Under the pieces are notes generated by a model that saw nothing but the letters and a program-made list of their open reading frames with translations, was not told the origin of the DNA and made no database searches. 30,520 nucleotides of DNA, taken from assembly GCA_964477485.1 (NCBI GenBank), contig CAYZEE010000009.1, positions 1 to 30,520 on the forward strand. The letters run 5' to 3'. This document shows, piece by piece, positions 21,710 to 28,901 of the stretch. This stretch comes from CAYZEE01 sp964477485. Its GTDB lineage: Bacteria > Patescibacteriota > Microgenomatia > Levybacterales > UBA12049. A program made the translations under genes and the position numbers. Numbering within the stretch: the first letter of the stretch is position 1; the number at the start of each line of letters is the position of its first letter.

Positions 21710-22232
21710 AATAAATCTTCGTCCTCCTATACAAAATGATACAAAATCCTCGAGAGTACTTAGAACTTTTCGCATTCTTGCAATAGGCGGACTTTTTGTC
21801 ATCTTGGTAATGGCAATTATATTGTTTTTCTTGTTTCAAGAGTTTTCTCCTTCGGCTTTGAAAAAACAAGAGAATGGAGTGCTTTATAGCTTATCGCAGC
21901 TGCGTCAAAAAGAAGCAAAGCTTTTTGCTATAAACGATAGAGCAAAGAGTATTTCAAGCATTATTGACAAGAGACCTAATTTTACCTCTTGGATAGATAT
22001 AATCCTTCAGAAAATACCAAGCGATGTCTCTATAAATTCGATGACAGTTAATGAGGGTAAAATTTCTCTAACTGTATCTTCAAAATCCCTCTTATCCATA
22101 AATAGCTTATTGAATGGTTTAATATCAATGGCAGAAAACAGAATGGTAATTAAAGATATCACGGTTGATGGCCTTACGGCCGATGTCAAAGCTGGAGTAT
22201 ATTCCCTTTCTCTGGAAGCAGATACATTATGA
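21699..22232 (+). CDS. pilN: Type IV pilus assembly protein PilN
   Basis: 177 residues. The cytoplasmic N-terminus MKSEINLRPP contains the conserved INLLP-like PilM-binding tail (here INLRPP). One membrane helix lies around residues 26-47 (ILAIGGLFVILVMAIILFFL), followed by a coiled-coil stretch and a small ferredoxin-like domain with the SWIDIILQKIPSDVSINSM motif typical of PilN. Its short length is normal for the family. It overlaps pilM by 11 nt and pilO by 4 nt. Confidence 0.9.
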   Translation: MKSEINLRPPIQNDTKSSRVLRTFRILAIGGLFVILVMAIILFFLFQEFSPSALKKQENGVLYSLSQLRQKEAKLFAINDRAKSISSIIDKRPNFTSWIDIILQKIPSDVSINSMTVNEGKISLTVSSKSLLSINSLLNGLISMAENRMVIKDITVDGLTADVKAGVYSLSLEADTL

Positions 22233-22948
22233 ACAAAAAAATAAATATAGATTTAAACACTATAAAAATTATTTACGCACGTTATAAGCAACATATTTTT
22301 TATATGGTAATAATTATAGTGTGCGTCATACTTTTTTTAACAATGATTATTCCCAGAACTAGCGAGTTATCAAATCTTCAAAAGGAAGCGAAAAACGAAG
22401 CCAACAAATTAGCTGTACTAAAAAATAATTTGAATCTTCTGTCAGGAATGAATGATGCAACTCTTAACTCTCAACTTGGGCTTGTTTCCAAAGCTTTGCC
22501 GGTAGATAAAGATTTTGAGGGAGTTCTTAATGCTGTGTCACTTGCTGCAGTAAAGTCTGGTGCTTTACTGTCGGACTATGAATTTCAAGTCGGCGATTTA
22601 TCGCAAACACCTTCAAATACCTCAGGGTTCCCTTTTCTAAAGCTGTCTTTAAATATCAAAGCAGGGCCAAAACAGTCCAGTCTTTTCGTAAATGAGCTTT
22701 ATAAATCATTTCCTCTCTGCGAGGTAACAAGTATCGAGCAGGGAGAAGATTCGTCGAACATAGCAGTAATGTTCTTCTACAAACCCCTGCCGAATATAGA
22801 ATTTAATGAAGACAAACCTGTTCAACCTGTTTCTAAAAATGATTTACAATTTATTGATAAACTGTCTTCCTGGAATTATTATAATATCTCACCAGGCAGT
22901 CTGATTGCTCCGGGCGCATCAGCTTCCGCTCCTAGTTCTCCTTTTTAA
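22229..22948 (+). CDS. pilO: Type IV pilus assembly protein PilO
   Basis: 239 residues. A membrane helix at about 24-43 (IFYMVIIIVCVILFLTMIIP) is followed by a coiled coil (ELSNLQKEAKNEANKLAVLKN) and a PilO domain (LVSKALPVDKDFEGVLNAVS, LSLNIKAGPKQS, FVNELYKSFPLCEVTSIEQ). PilO pairs with PilN in the membrane to make the alignment subcomplex. The Pro/Ser/Ala-rich end is not conserved. The last 17 nt overlap tail-to-tail with trmD, so no separate terminator exists between the converging operons. Confidence 0.88.
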   Translation: MNKKINIDLNTIKIIYARYKQHIFYMVIIIVCVILFLTMIIPRTSELSNLQKEAKNEANKLAVLKNNLNLLSGMNDATLNSQLGLVSKALPVDKDFEGVLNAVSLAAVKSGALLSDYEFQVGDLSQTPSNTSGFPFLKLSLNIKAGPKQSSLFVNELYKSFPLCEVTSIEQGEDSSNIAVMFFYKPLPNIEFNEDKPVQPVSKNDLQFIDKLSSWNYYNISPGSLIAPGASASAPSSPF

Positions 22949-23624
22949 TAAGGTCCGATCTGACTTTTAGAGTAATTTTAAAAGATTCTTTTCGTCTCCA
23001 TTCTTCTATTTTTTTGTGGTCCCCGGATAGTAGGATTTTCGGCACTTTAAGATTTCGGTAAGTTTTTGGTCTTGTGTATTGGGGATATTCAAGATACTGA
23101 GTCCCTTTTTCACTACCCGAGAAAGATTCTTCGTCTACAGCGTTTTTTGCAAGGACTCCAGGCAGGAGCCTTACCACACTATCAACGATCAGCATAGCAG
23201 GAATTTCCCCTCCAGTTAGTATAAAGTCTCCAACAGAGATTACTTCATCAACAAAATTTCTTATTCTTGCGTCAATGCCTTCGTAGTGTCCGCAGAGAAG
23301 TATTAAATGTGAAAGAGTAGATAATTCTTTTGTCTTTTTCTGATTAAAAATTTTTCCAACCGGATCAAGGAGTATGATTTTGGATTTTGGATATTGTTTT
23401 TTCGCAAATTCTATAGCTTTGTTTAAAACGTCAACCCTTACTATCATGCCTATGCCCCCTCCATATGGTCTATCATCCACAGTTCGATGTTTTCCTATGC
23501 CAAAATCTCTTATGTTTAAGTAGTTTATATTAACTAATCCTGCGTCCTTCGCGTTCTTAATAATTGAATATTCAAGAGGTCCTTTAAACATTTCGGGAAA
23601 TAGTGTTACGATTGTAATCGTCAT
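22932..23624 (-). CDS. trmD: tRNA (guanine-N1)-methyltransferase TrmD
   Basis: 230 residues, with ITIVTLFPEMF at the N-terminus, HRTVDDRPYGGGIGMIVRV (substrate and SAM region), LLCGHYEGIDARI and the deep-knot motif ISVGDFILTGGEIPAMLIVDSVVRLLPGV (split by family convention). It methylates G37 of tRNAs with SAM in a SPOUT trefoil knot to prevent frameshifting. It is the last gene of the minus-strand set and follows the KH-domain gene by 8 nt; rimM, usually between them, is not there. Confidence 0.96.
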   Translation of the reverse strand: MTITIVTLFPEMFKGPLEYSIIKNAKDAGLVNINYLNIRDFGIGKHRTVDDRPYGGGIGMIVRVDVLNKAIEFAKKQYPKSKIILLDPVGKIFNQKKTKELSTLSHLILLCGHYEGIDARIRNFVDEVISVGDFILTGGEIPAMLIVDSVVRLLPGVLAKNAVDEESFSGSEKGTQYLEYPQYTRPKTYRNLKVPKILLSGDHKKIEEWRRKESFKITLKVRSDLIKKEN

Positions 23625-23632
23625 GAACAGTT

Positions 23633-23872
23633 CTAGCTGGAGAACTCCTGCAGTTCTATGTTTACTCTTTTATTTTGCTTGATAGCAGGAATTTTTAATA
23701 CGTTTCTTATTGCGCGGATAACTCTTCCATTTTTACCTATTATTTTTCCCATGTCACTTTTATCAACTGTGATTTTAAAACTTACTAGATCCTCTGATAC
23801 GTCTTCCTGGATGTCTAGTTTTTCCGGATTTTCAACAATAGATGAGACAATGTAGGATAAGGCTTTTTTCAT
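23633..23872 (-). CDS. khpA: KH-domain RNA-binding protein, KhpA (YlqC)-like
   Basis: 79 residues, the whole protein being one KH domain with the GXXG loop in VDKSDMGKIIGKNGRVIRAIRNVL. KhpA binds RNA with KhpB in Gram-positives and often lies between rpsP and trmD, exactly as here. Start overlaps the rpsP stop by 4 nt (ATGA), pointing to coupled translation. Confidence 0.93.
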   Translation of the reverse strand: MKKALSYIVSSIVENPEKLDIQEDVSEDLVSFKITVDKSDMGKIIGKNGRVIRAIRNVLKIPAIKQNKRVNIELQEFSS

Positions 23873-24099
23873 GATTCAATTAATTTTGCAACTGCCGGAG
23901 TTGGTTTGGCTCCCACCGAGAGCCAATATTTATACCTTTGTATATCGATATTTTTTGAAATTGATTTTTCTTTTTTTTCATACCACCCAAGCGTTTCAAT
24001 AGCCTTACCATCTCTTTTGCTTCGTTTCTCTTTAACAACGATTCGGTATTTACTTTCTCCTTTTTTCCCAACTTTGTTAAGTCTTATTACAACTGCCAT
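23869..24099 (-). CDS. rpsP: 30S ribosomal protein S16
   Basis: 76 residues, starting MAVVIRLNKVGKKGESKYRI, then KRDGKAIETLGWYE and YKYWLSVGAKPTPAV, all diagnostic of bS16. It is slightly short at the C-terminus, like many reduced-genome S16 proteins. A minus-strand extended -10 (TGTTAAAAT) ends 6 nt upstream of the ATG, so its mRNA is probably leaderless; there is no Shine-Dalgarno. Confidence 0.96.
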   Translation of the reverse strand: MAVVIRLNKVGKKGESKYRIVVKEKRSKRDGKAIETLGWYEKKEKSISKNIDIQRYKYWLSVGAKPTPAVAKLIES

Positions 24100-24105
24100 A
24101 TTTAG

Positions 24106-24114
24106 ATTTTAACA
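24106..24114 (-). promoter_or_regulatory. Extended -10 promoter of rpsP
   Basis: TGTTAAAAT on the minus strand, only 6 nt from the rpsP ATG. The predicted start of transcription falls on the start codon itself. The gap to rnc (31 nt) holds nothing else. Confidence 0.5.
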
Positions 24115-24130
24115 TTATTTTCTATTTTCC

Positions 24131-24793
24131 TCAAGACTTTAGGGTTTCCAGTGCTTTTTTGGCTGCGTTTTTTTCTGCTTCCTGTTTTGATTTTCCATAT
24201 CCCTTCCCCAAAAGATTTTTATCTACATAAACTGCTATTGTAAAAATCTTCCTATGCGGTGGTCCTTCTTCTTTAATTACGGAATAGACAGGAGACCGTT
24301 GTTTTTTTGCTTGAATAAGCTCCTGCAAAAGACTTTTTGGATCCTTAAGAGCTGTTTTTTTTAAAAATATATCCGCTTTTGGCAAGAGAACTAAATTTAA
24401 AAAATTTGAAACTTCCTCGGTCGCAAGATCTAAAAAAAGCGCTCCTATAAAAGCTTCGAAAGAATCTGCTAAAAGACTGATGTTTTCCCGTCCCATAGAC
24501 TCTTCTTCTCCTTTTGAGAGTTTTAAAAGATTGCCAAAACCCAGTGTTTTGGCAACGCTCGCTAGGGTTCTTGTGTTAACGAGCATCGAACGAAGATTGG
24601 TCAATTTGCCCTCATCAAAATTCGGATATTTATTGTAAAGATATTGGGAAACCACAAACGATAGAATGCTGTCTCCCAAAAATTCCAGCCGTTCATTGGA
24701 AGAAACTTGTTCTTTTGCTTCATTCAGGTATGATCTATGTATAAAAGCCTGCTCAAAAAGATTTTTATTTTTAAATTTAGGAAGTTTTATCAT
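24131..24793 (-). CDS. rnc: Ribonuclease III
   Basis: 220 residues from ATG 24793 (MIKLPKF), which gives the usual N-terminus; an upstream in-frame ATG at 24832 would lie deeper in nusB. The RNase III signature NERLEFLGDSILSFVVSQYL contains the catalytic acids, with the second set in LADSFEAFIGALFLDL. A C-terminal dsRNA-binding domain runs from DPKSLLQELIQ to SKQEAEKNAAKKALETL. It processes rRNA precursors and other duplex RNA. The start overlaps the nusB stop by 17 nt. Confidence 0.95.
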   Translation of the reverse strand: MIKLPKFKNKNLFEQAFIHRSYLNEAKEQVSSNERLEFLGDSILSFVVSQYLYNKYPNFDEGKLTNLRSMLVNTRTLASVAKTLGFGNLLKLSKGEEESMGRENISLLADSFEAFIGALFLDLATEEVSNFLNLVLLPKADIFLKKTALKDPKSLLQELIQAKKQRSPVYSVIKEEGPPHRKIFTIAVYVDKNLLGKGYGKSKQEAEKNAAKKALETLKS

Positions 24794-25142
24794 AAATATT
24801 CTTGACAATATTTCCAAGCGCGCCATTGACAAATGCAGGGCTTGTTTCTCCGCTATATTCCTTGGCCAGCTCTATTGCTTCATCGATTATTACTTTTGGC
24901 GGTTCTTTTCTTTCAACCAGAAGTTCATAAACAGCAAGGCGAAGGATAGCCAGGTCAATTTTATTTATTTTATCAATTGGGAATTCCGATGCTCCCTTTT
25001 GAATGTTCTTGTCAATAAAATTCTTGTGGGAAAAAATATCCAATACTCTGGGGTTTACGGACTGATTATGGAAACTTATTCTAAAAAGATCCTCGACTAA
25101 TTCTTGTCTTTTCTTGTGTCTCGCGTCATAGGGATTTTTCAT
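24777..25142 (-). CDS. nusB: Transcription antitermination factor NusB
   Basis: 121 residues, on the short side (about 130-140 is common). The C-terminal half carries the family core: KINKIDLAILRLAVYELL, PPKVIIDEAIELAKEYSG and SPAFVNGALGNIVKN. NusB binds boxA RNA with S10 in rRNA antitermination. The first 20 residues are atypical but basic (DARHKKRQELVEDLF). Located 10 nt after rpmF and overlapping rnc. Confidence 0.9.
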   Translation of the reverse strand: MKNPYDARHKKRQELVEDLFRISFHNQSVNPRVLDIFSHKNFIDKNIQKGASEFPIDKINKIDLAILRLAVYELLVERKEPPKVIIDEAIELAKEYSGETSPAFVNGALGNIVKNIYDKTS

Positions 25143-25152
25143 TTTGGTGCGT

Positions 25153-25365
25153 TCAGGCGGATTTTTCTTCTTTTCTCTCTTTCTTTTTTTTGGTCTTTAA
25201 TACCTGTTTTCTTTTATAATAACCACAGCTTGGGCATATTCGATGAGGCAGTATCAGGGCTCCGCAGTTTGAACACCTCAACCCTTTGGGAGGATTCAAT
25301 TTAATACTTGCCCTTCTTTTGCCTTGTCTTTGCTTCGAGTGTCTTTCTTTTGGTTCCTGTGGCAT
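25153..25365 (-). CDS. rpmF: 50S ribosomal protein L32
   Basis: 70 residues, with MPQEPKERHSKQRQGKRRAS at the start and a zinc ribbon CSNCGALILPHRICPSCGYYKRKQV (two CXXC pairs), diagnostic of bL32. The Lys/Glu-rich tail is longer than usual. A minus-strand TAAAAT at 25372-25377 lies exactly 6 nt before the ATG, the same geometry as at rpsP. Confidence 0.95.
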   Translation of the reverse strand: MPQEPKERHSKQRQGKRRASIKLNPPKGLRCSNCGALILPHRICPSCGYYKRKQVLKTKKKKERKEEKSA

Positions 25366-25371
25366 CTTTGT

Positions 25372-25377
25372 ATTTTA
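25372..25377 (-). promoter_or_regulatory. -10 element before rpmF
   Basis: TAAAAT on the minus strand in the 14-nt gap between the HD-domain gene and rpmF, spaced 6 nt from the ATG; no TG extension and no clear -35. Confidence 0.35.
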
Positions 25378-25379
25378 AC

Positions 25380-26686
25380 CTATCTGAGGATTCTGCGCAA
25401 GGTGGACTGATCCAATAAGCTGTTAAGAGATGAGTCATGCGAGATATCAGTATAGAAAACATGAATCCCGTGAGTCTCATGTTCTATTCTCTCTATCTGG
25501 CCTGTCATAATAGGATCTAGATCCCGAAAAGCCAAAACTTTTCCTTTTTCATCCCTTACTTTATACGAAGTTGCCGGATCAAATCCCTTGCATTCTTTTA
25601 TTCCTATTACCAATAATTTTCTTTTTTCTAACTCTTCTTGTTTTGCTTTTGCTTCTTCAAAACTATCGCATGTTTCGTATTTTGCATACCAGTTTGTTAA
25701 TGCCTGATATATCCATTCAGGATCTGGGGAAGTGCAGTATTTTTCTGCGAGAGTTTCAAGAAGTTCTCTGTCTGCCATCTTTCGCAATTCCTGCGGAGTG
25801 AGTTCTTTCGATCCGTCAGGAGCATAGAATGGTCTTATAAGGTTTGCGACAAAAAGATCCCTTCCCCGACTCGTCGGTTCCATATATAGGTGCCTAAACA
25901 TTAATGCCCGAAGTAGAAGAAACACGCCAAGACTTTGCGGATCTGTAAAAAACACCAAGCCTTTTTTTGGTCAACGGAAACATCCTTATAAACGTTGCCT
26001 ATATTTGGGTGATGAGAAAGAGGGTATCTTATTTCGATAAGATATGGATTTACATTTATCTTATTTCCTACATCTACTGTATGGTAAAGGTCTTTCATTG
26101 TGTAAGTAAGCCTATCAGCTATATCAAGAATTTGACCTGGTACTCCACCATTAGTAATAGTTCTATCAAGTTCCTGGATGTCCAACCCCTCATCTTTTAG
26201 AAATTTTTTTCCTTTATCGTCCAAACATTCATGCCAGAATTTTTCTTCATCCAGATTTTCAGGATCAACTGATTTGATTGCATCTCCCAGAGCCGGTATC
26301 GCGATATCGTGTAAAAGCCCAGCCGTCTCAAGCAGCTTTATGTTGGATTGAGAAAGATTATTTCGCCTTCCTATTTCTCCGGCCACCATTGCTACAACCA
26401 GAGAGTGGTCTAATCTGTGGTGCGTATAGCCAGTAAAATACTGCATTTCAGGAGACGGTCCTACGTAGGATAGGAAACTTAATGCTCTAATTTGACCCAA
26501 TCTTCCCCAAACTCCAAGTGCGGTAGCTGCTCTATCTAAGAAACTATTTTCCTCGACCCATCTGTTGAGGTCTGAAAAAGGAAGAAATTCTCTAAAACTT
26601 CCTTCTTCGAATTCATCAAAGACTAAAGAAAAGCTTGGCTGGTGTCCTTCAAGGTGCATCATTTGGAAGAATTTTAACAAAAGCAC
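25380..26686 (-). CDS. HD-domain phosphohydrolase, split by a -1 frameshift at A AAA AAG
   Basis: Two frames together make one 435-residue protein. Frame 1 (GTG at 26686 to stop at 25901) has the HD motifs HHRLDHSLVVAMVAG, AGLLHDIAIPALGDAI and a final DIADRLTYTMKDLYH Asp, as in dNTPase- and YfbR/SpoT-type phosphohydrolases. Frame 2 (to 25380) continues VFFTDPQSLGVFLLLRALMF through RDLFVANLIRPFYAP to the end, 190 residues free of stops. The frames join at the run of seven A at 25968-25962, where CAA AAA AAG contains the X XXY YYZ heptamer of dnaX. It may be programmed frameshifting, a recent indel or a sequencing error. Substrate unknown. Follows recG by 9 nt; AAGG precedes the GTG. Confidence 0.72.
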
Positions 26687-26695
26687 GTTGCCTTT

Positions 26696-28753
26696 TCAAT
26701 CAGGAGAGATTTGTTTTACACTTGCCTCCTTAGTTTTTTCAAGAAGAAACGAAAAATCCTTGAGTCTTGGAAATATTTTTTCAGCTTCTATTCTTGTTTC
26801 TTCAATTAAGGCAAAATCAGAGAAAGATGCGATTTTTAGTTCTGGCACCCCATGCTGGGCTGTCCCGTAAATTTCTCCGGGCCCCCGAAGTTTTAAATCA
26901 AGTTCCGAAAGTTCTGCGCCGACGTAAGCTTTTTCCATTGCCCTAAGTCTTTCAATGGTTTTTTCACTTTCAGAATGTGCAAATAAAAGACAATATGACT
27001 GTTTTTCTCCCCTGCCGACCCTGCCCCGCAGTTGATGAAGTTGTGAGAGACCAAATCTCTGCGCATCCTCAATTAACATTATCGTTGCATTAGAAATATC
27101 AATTCCAACTTCAACTACAGGCGTTGAAACCAGTATATCAATTTTGCCATTCTTAAAATTATTTAAAACAGTTTCTTTTTCTTTGCTTTTTAGCCTTCCG
27201 TGAAGAAGCGCGAGTTTGAGATTTGGAAAAATTTCTTTTTTAAGCCTTTCAAACTCTTTTACCGCAGATTTAACAGATATCAGGGTCTCGGATTCTTCTA
27301 TAAATGGACAGATAATAAAAGCTTGAGATTTTGTTTGTCTGATTTGATTTTTTATCCATTTATACGCATTTTGTCTCTTCTCAGGTGCAACAAGCCATGT
27401 TTTTATGTATTTTCTGCCTTTGGGCATTTCGTCTAAATATGAAAGATCTAGGTCTCCATAAAGAGTCAGCGCTACGGTTCTTGGAATTGGCGTTGCCGTC
27501 ATTGTGAGAAAGTGCGGATTCTCTCCCTTTTTCCTTATTATTGCCCGCTGCTCAACTCCAAACCTCTGTTGTTCATCTATAACAACCAGACCTAATTTTT
27601 CAAAATTAATTTTTTTCGAAAGAAGGGCATGGGTACCGATAGCAATATCAAATATCCTCCGCCGCTTTTTACGCGCATCGTAACATTTTGACGTCTTACG
27701 ACTGGAACCGGTAATTAATTCAACATTGACTCCAAATGGCGACAAGAGGTTCGAAATTGTATCGAAATGTTGCCGGGCAAGGATTTCGGTCGGCGCCATC
27801 ATAGCAGATTGAAAACCATTAAGATATGCCAAGTACATCGCAATGCTTGCTACAACTGTTTTTCCGCTTCCAACGTCTCCTTCCAAAAGCCTATTCATGG
27901 GATTTTTTGTTCCTAGGTCTTTTAAAATTTCAGAAACTGCTCTTCTTTGCGCGCGGGTTAACTCAAATGGCAGTTTGTCCCAAAACTCTTCAATGCGGTC
28001 TTTATATTTTGATATTGAAAAAGGACGGCCTGTTAGATCTCTTTTCCATTCTATTTTTTTCTTTAAAACTGATAACTGAAGCATAAAAAGTTCATCAAAG
28101 GAGAGACGGTATCTGGATATATTTGCATCTTCTAAAGAATCGGGAAAGTGTATTTGCTCAATAGCTTTCGGAAAGTTGATAAGATTTTCTTTTTGGATAA
28201 TTTCATCCGGAAGGTATTCAATTAGGTCTTTTTGGCTGTCTTTTAAAATTTTAAAAATTTGTCTCCTTAACCATTTTGAAGTTACCCCTCTTGTTTCCCT
28301 ATAAACCGGCACGAGTCTGCCCGTATGAATTGTTTGTCCGGCAGTTTTACTGTCTAAAACTTCATATTCAGGAGACTGAAGAACCAGTTTATTTAGATAT
28401 AAATCTATTTTCCCGGATAGAGAAACTTTATCATTTTTTCTTATAATGTTTAGGATAAACGGCTGGTTAAACCAGATTACATCAATTACACCGGTTTCAT
28501 CAGCGACTTTTGCCTTCTGGATTCTTTTCCATCTTTTTGTGTATTCATTTTTTATATCAATCACTGTTCCCTTGATTGTCACCGTTTCCCCCCTCTGTAC
28601 CCGCCCTATCTTTGAAATAATAGAATAGTTTTCGTAGCGAAAGGGGAAATAATAGAGTAAATCTTCCAAATTTTTTATGCCAAGTTTTTCAAGACGGTTT
28701 GCATATCTTGCGAATATGTTTCCGGCCAGTCTAACCGGAGTTTTTAGATTCAT
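26696..28753 (-). CDS. recG: ATP-dependent DNA helicase RecG
   Basis: 685 residues, full length. Order: N-terminal wedge/OB-fold region (LAGNIFARYANRLEKLGIKN, FPFRYENYS, TIKGTVID), Walker A LLEGDVGSGKTVVASIA near residue 293, VVIDEQQRFGVEQR (DEQQ box), TATPIPRT, then helicase motifs IV-VI (LLHGRLKSKEKE, ILVSTPVVEVGIDISNA, QLHQLRGRVGRGEKQSYC), and the LKLRGPGEIYGTAQHG RecG signature. It regresses stalled forks and migrates branched DNA. A small membrane-peptide gene precedes it and a 6-bp hairpin touches its ATG. Confidence 0.97.
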   Translation of the reverse strand: MNLKTPVRLAGNIFARYANRLEKLGIKNLEDLLYYFPFRYENYSIISKIGRVQRGETVTIKGTVIDIKNEYTKRWKRIQKAKVADETGVIDVIWFNQPFILNIIRKNDKVSLSGKIDLYLNKLVLQSPEYEVLDSKTAGQTIHTGRLVPVYRETRGVTSKWLRRQIFKILKDSQKDLIEYLPDEIIQKENLINFPKAIEQIHFPDSLEDANISRYRLSFDELFMLQLSVLKKKIEWKRDLTGRPFSISKYKDRIEEFWDKLPFELTRAQRRAVSEILKDLGTKNPMNRLLEGDVGSGKTVVASIAMYLAYLNGFQSAMMAPTEILARQHFDTISNLLSPFGVNVELITGSSRKTSKCYDARKKRRRIFDIAIGTHALLSKKINFEKLGLVVIDEQQRFGVEQRAIIRKKGENPHFLTMTATPIPRTVALTLYGDLDLSYLDEMPKGRKYIKTWLVAPEKRQNAYKWIKNQIRQTKSQAFIICPFIEESETLISVKSAVKEFERLKKEIFPNLKLALLHGRLKSKEKETVLNNFKNGKIDILVSTPVVEVGIDISNATIMLIEDAQRFGLSQLHQLRGRVGRGEKQSYCLLFAHSESEKTIERLRAMEKAYVGAELSELDLKLRGPGEIYGTAQHGVPELKIASFSDFALIEETRIEAEKIFPRLKDFSFLLEKTKEASVKQISPD

Positions 28754-28770
28754 AACAAGCCTGACTTGTT
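28754..28770 (-). promoter_or_regulatory. Hairpin immediately before the recG start codon
   Basis: Arms AACAAG and CTTGTT (6 bp, 5-nt loop) end right at the recG ATG, and a TAAAAT overlaps the stop of the small upstream gene. It could affect recG initiation; weak evidence. Confidence 0.3.
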
Positions 28771-28776
28771 CATATT

Positions 28777-28881
28777 TTAGCGAAGACTAAGAAAAGGAAG
28801 AACAGACGCCGCAATAAGAGCCACGGATGCAACAATTACAATAACTTTCCAAACCCACTGATGTTTTCTAAAAACTTCCAT
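28777..28881 (-). CDS. Small single-pass membrane protein (34 residues)
   Basis: A 34-residue reading frame from ATG 28881: MEVFRKHQWVWKVIVIVASV followed by ALIAASVLPFLSLR. A charged/aromatic head (RKHQWVWK) precedes one hydrophobic helix of about 20 residues, so a type II-like orientation with a cytoplasmic N-terminus is likely. It sits in the only gap large enough between purD and recG and is oriented with them. I do not recognise a named family. The strongly biased composition and good fit to the gap favour a real gene over chance. Confidence 0.6.
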   Translation of the reverse strand: MEVFRKHQWVWKVIVIVASVALIAASVLPFLSLR

Positions 28882-28901
28882 AAATTAATATTAACATATT
28901 T

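Noticed and set aside
22932..22948. Terminator between pilO and trmD
   Set aside because: The two coding regions overlap tail to tail by 17 nt and no GC-rich hairpin with a T-run is visible.
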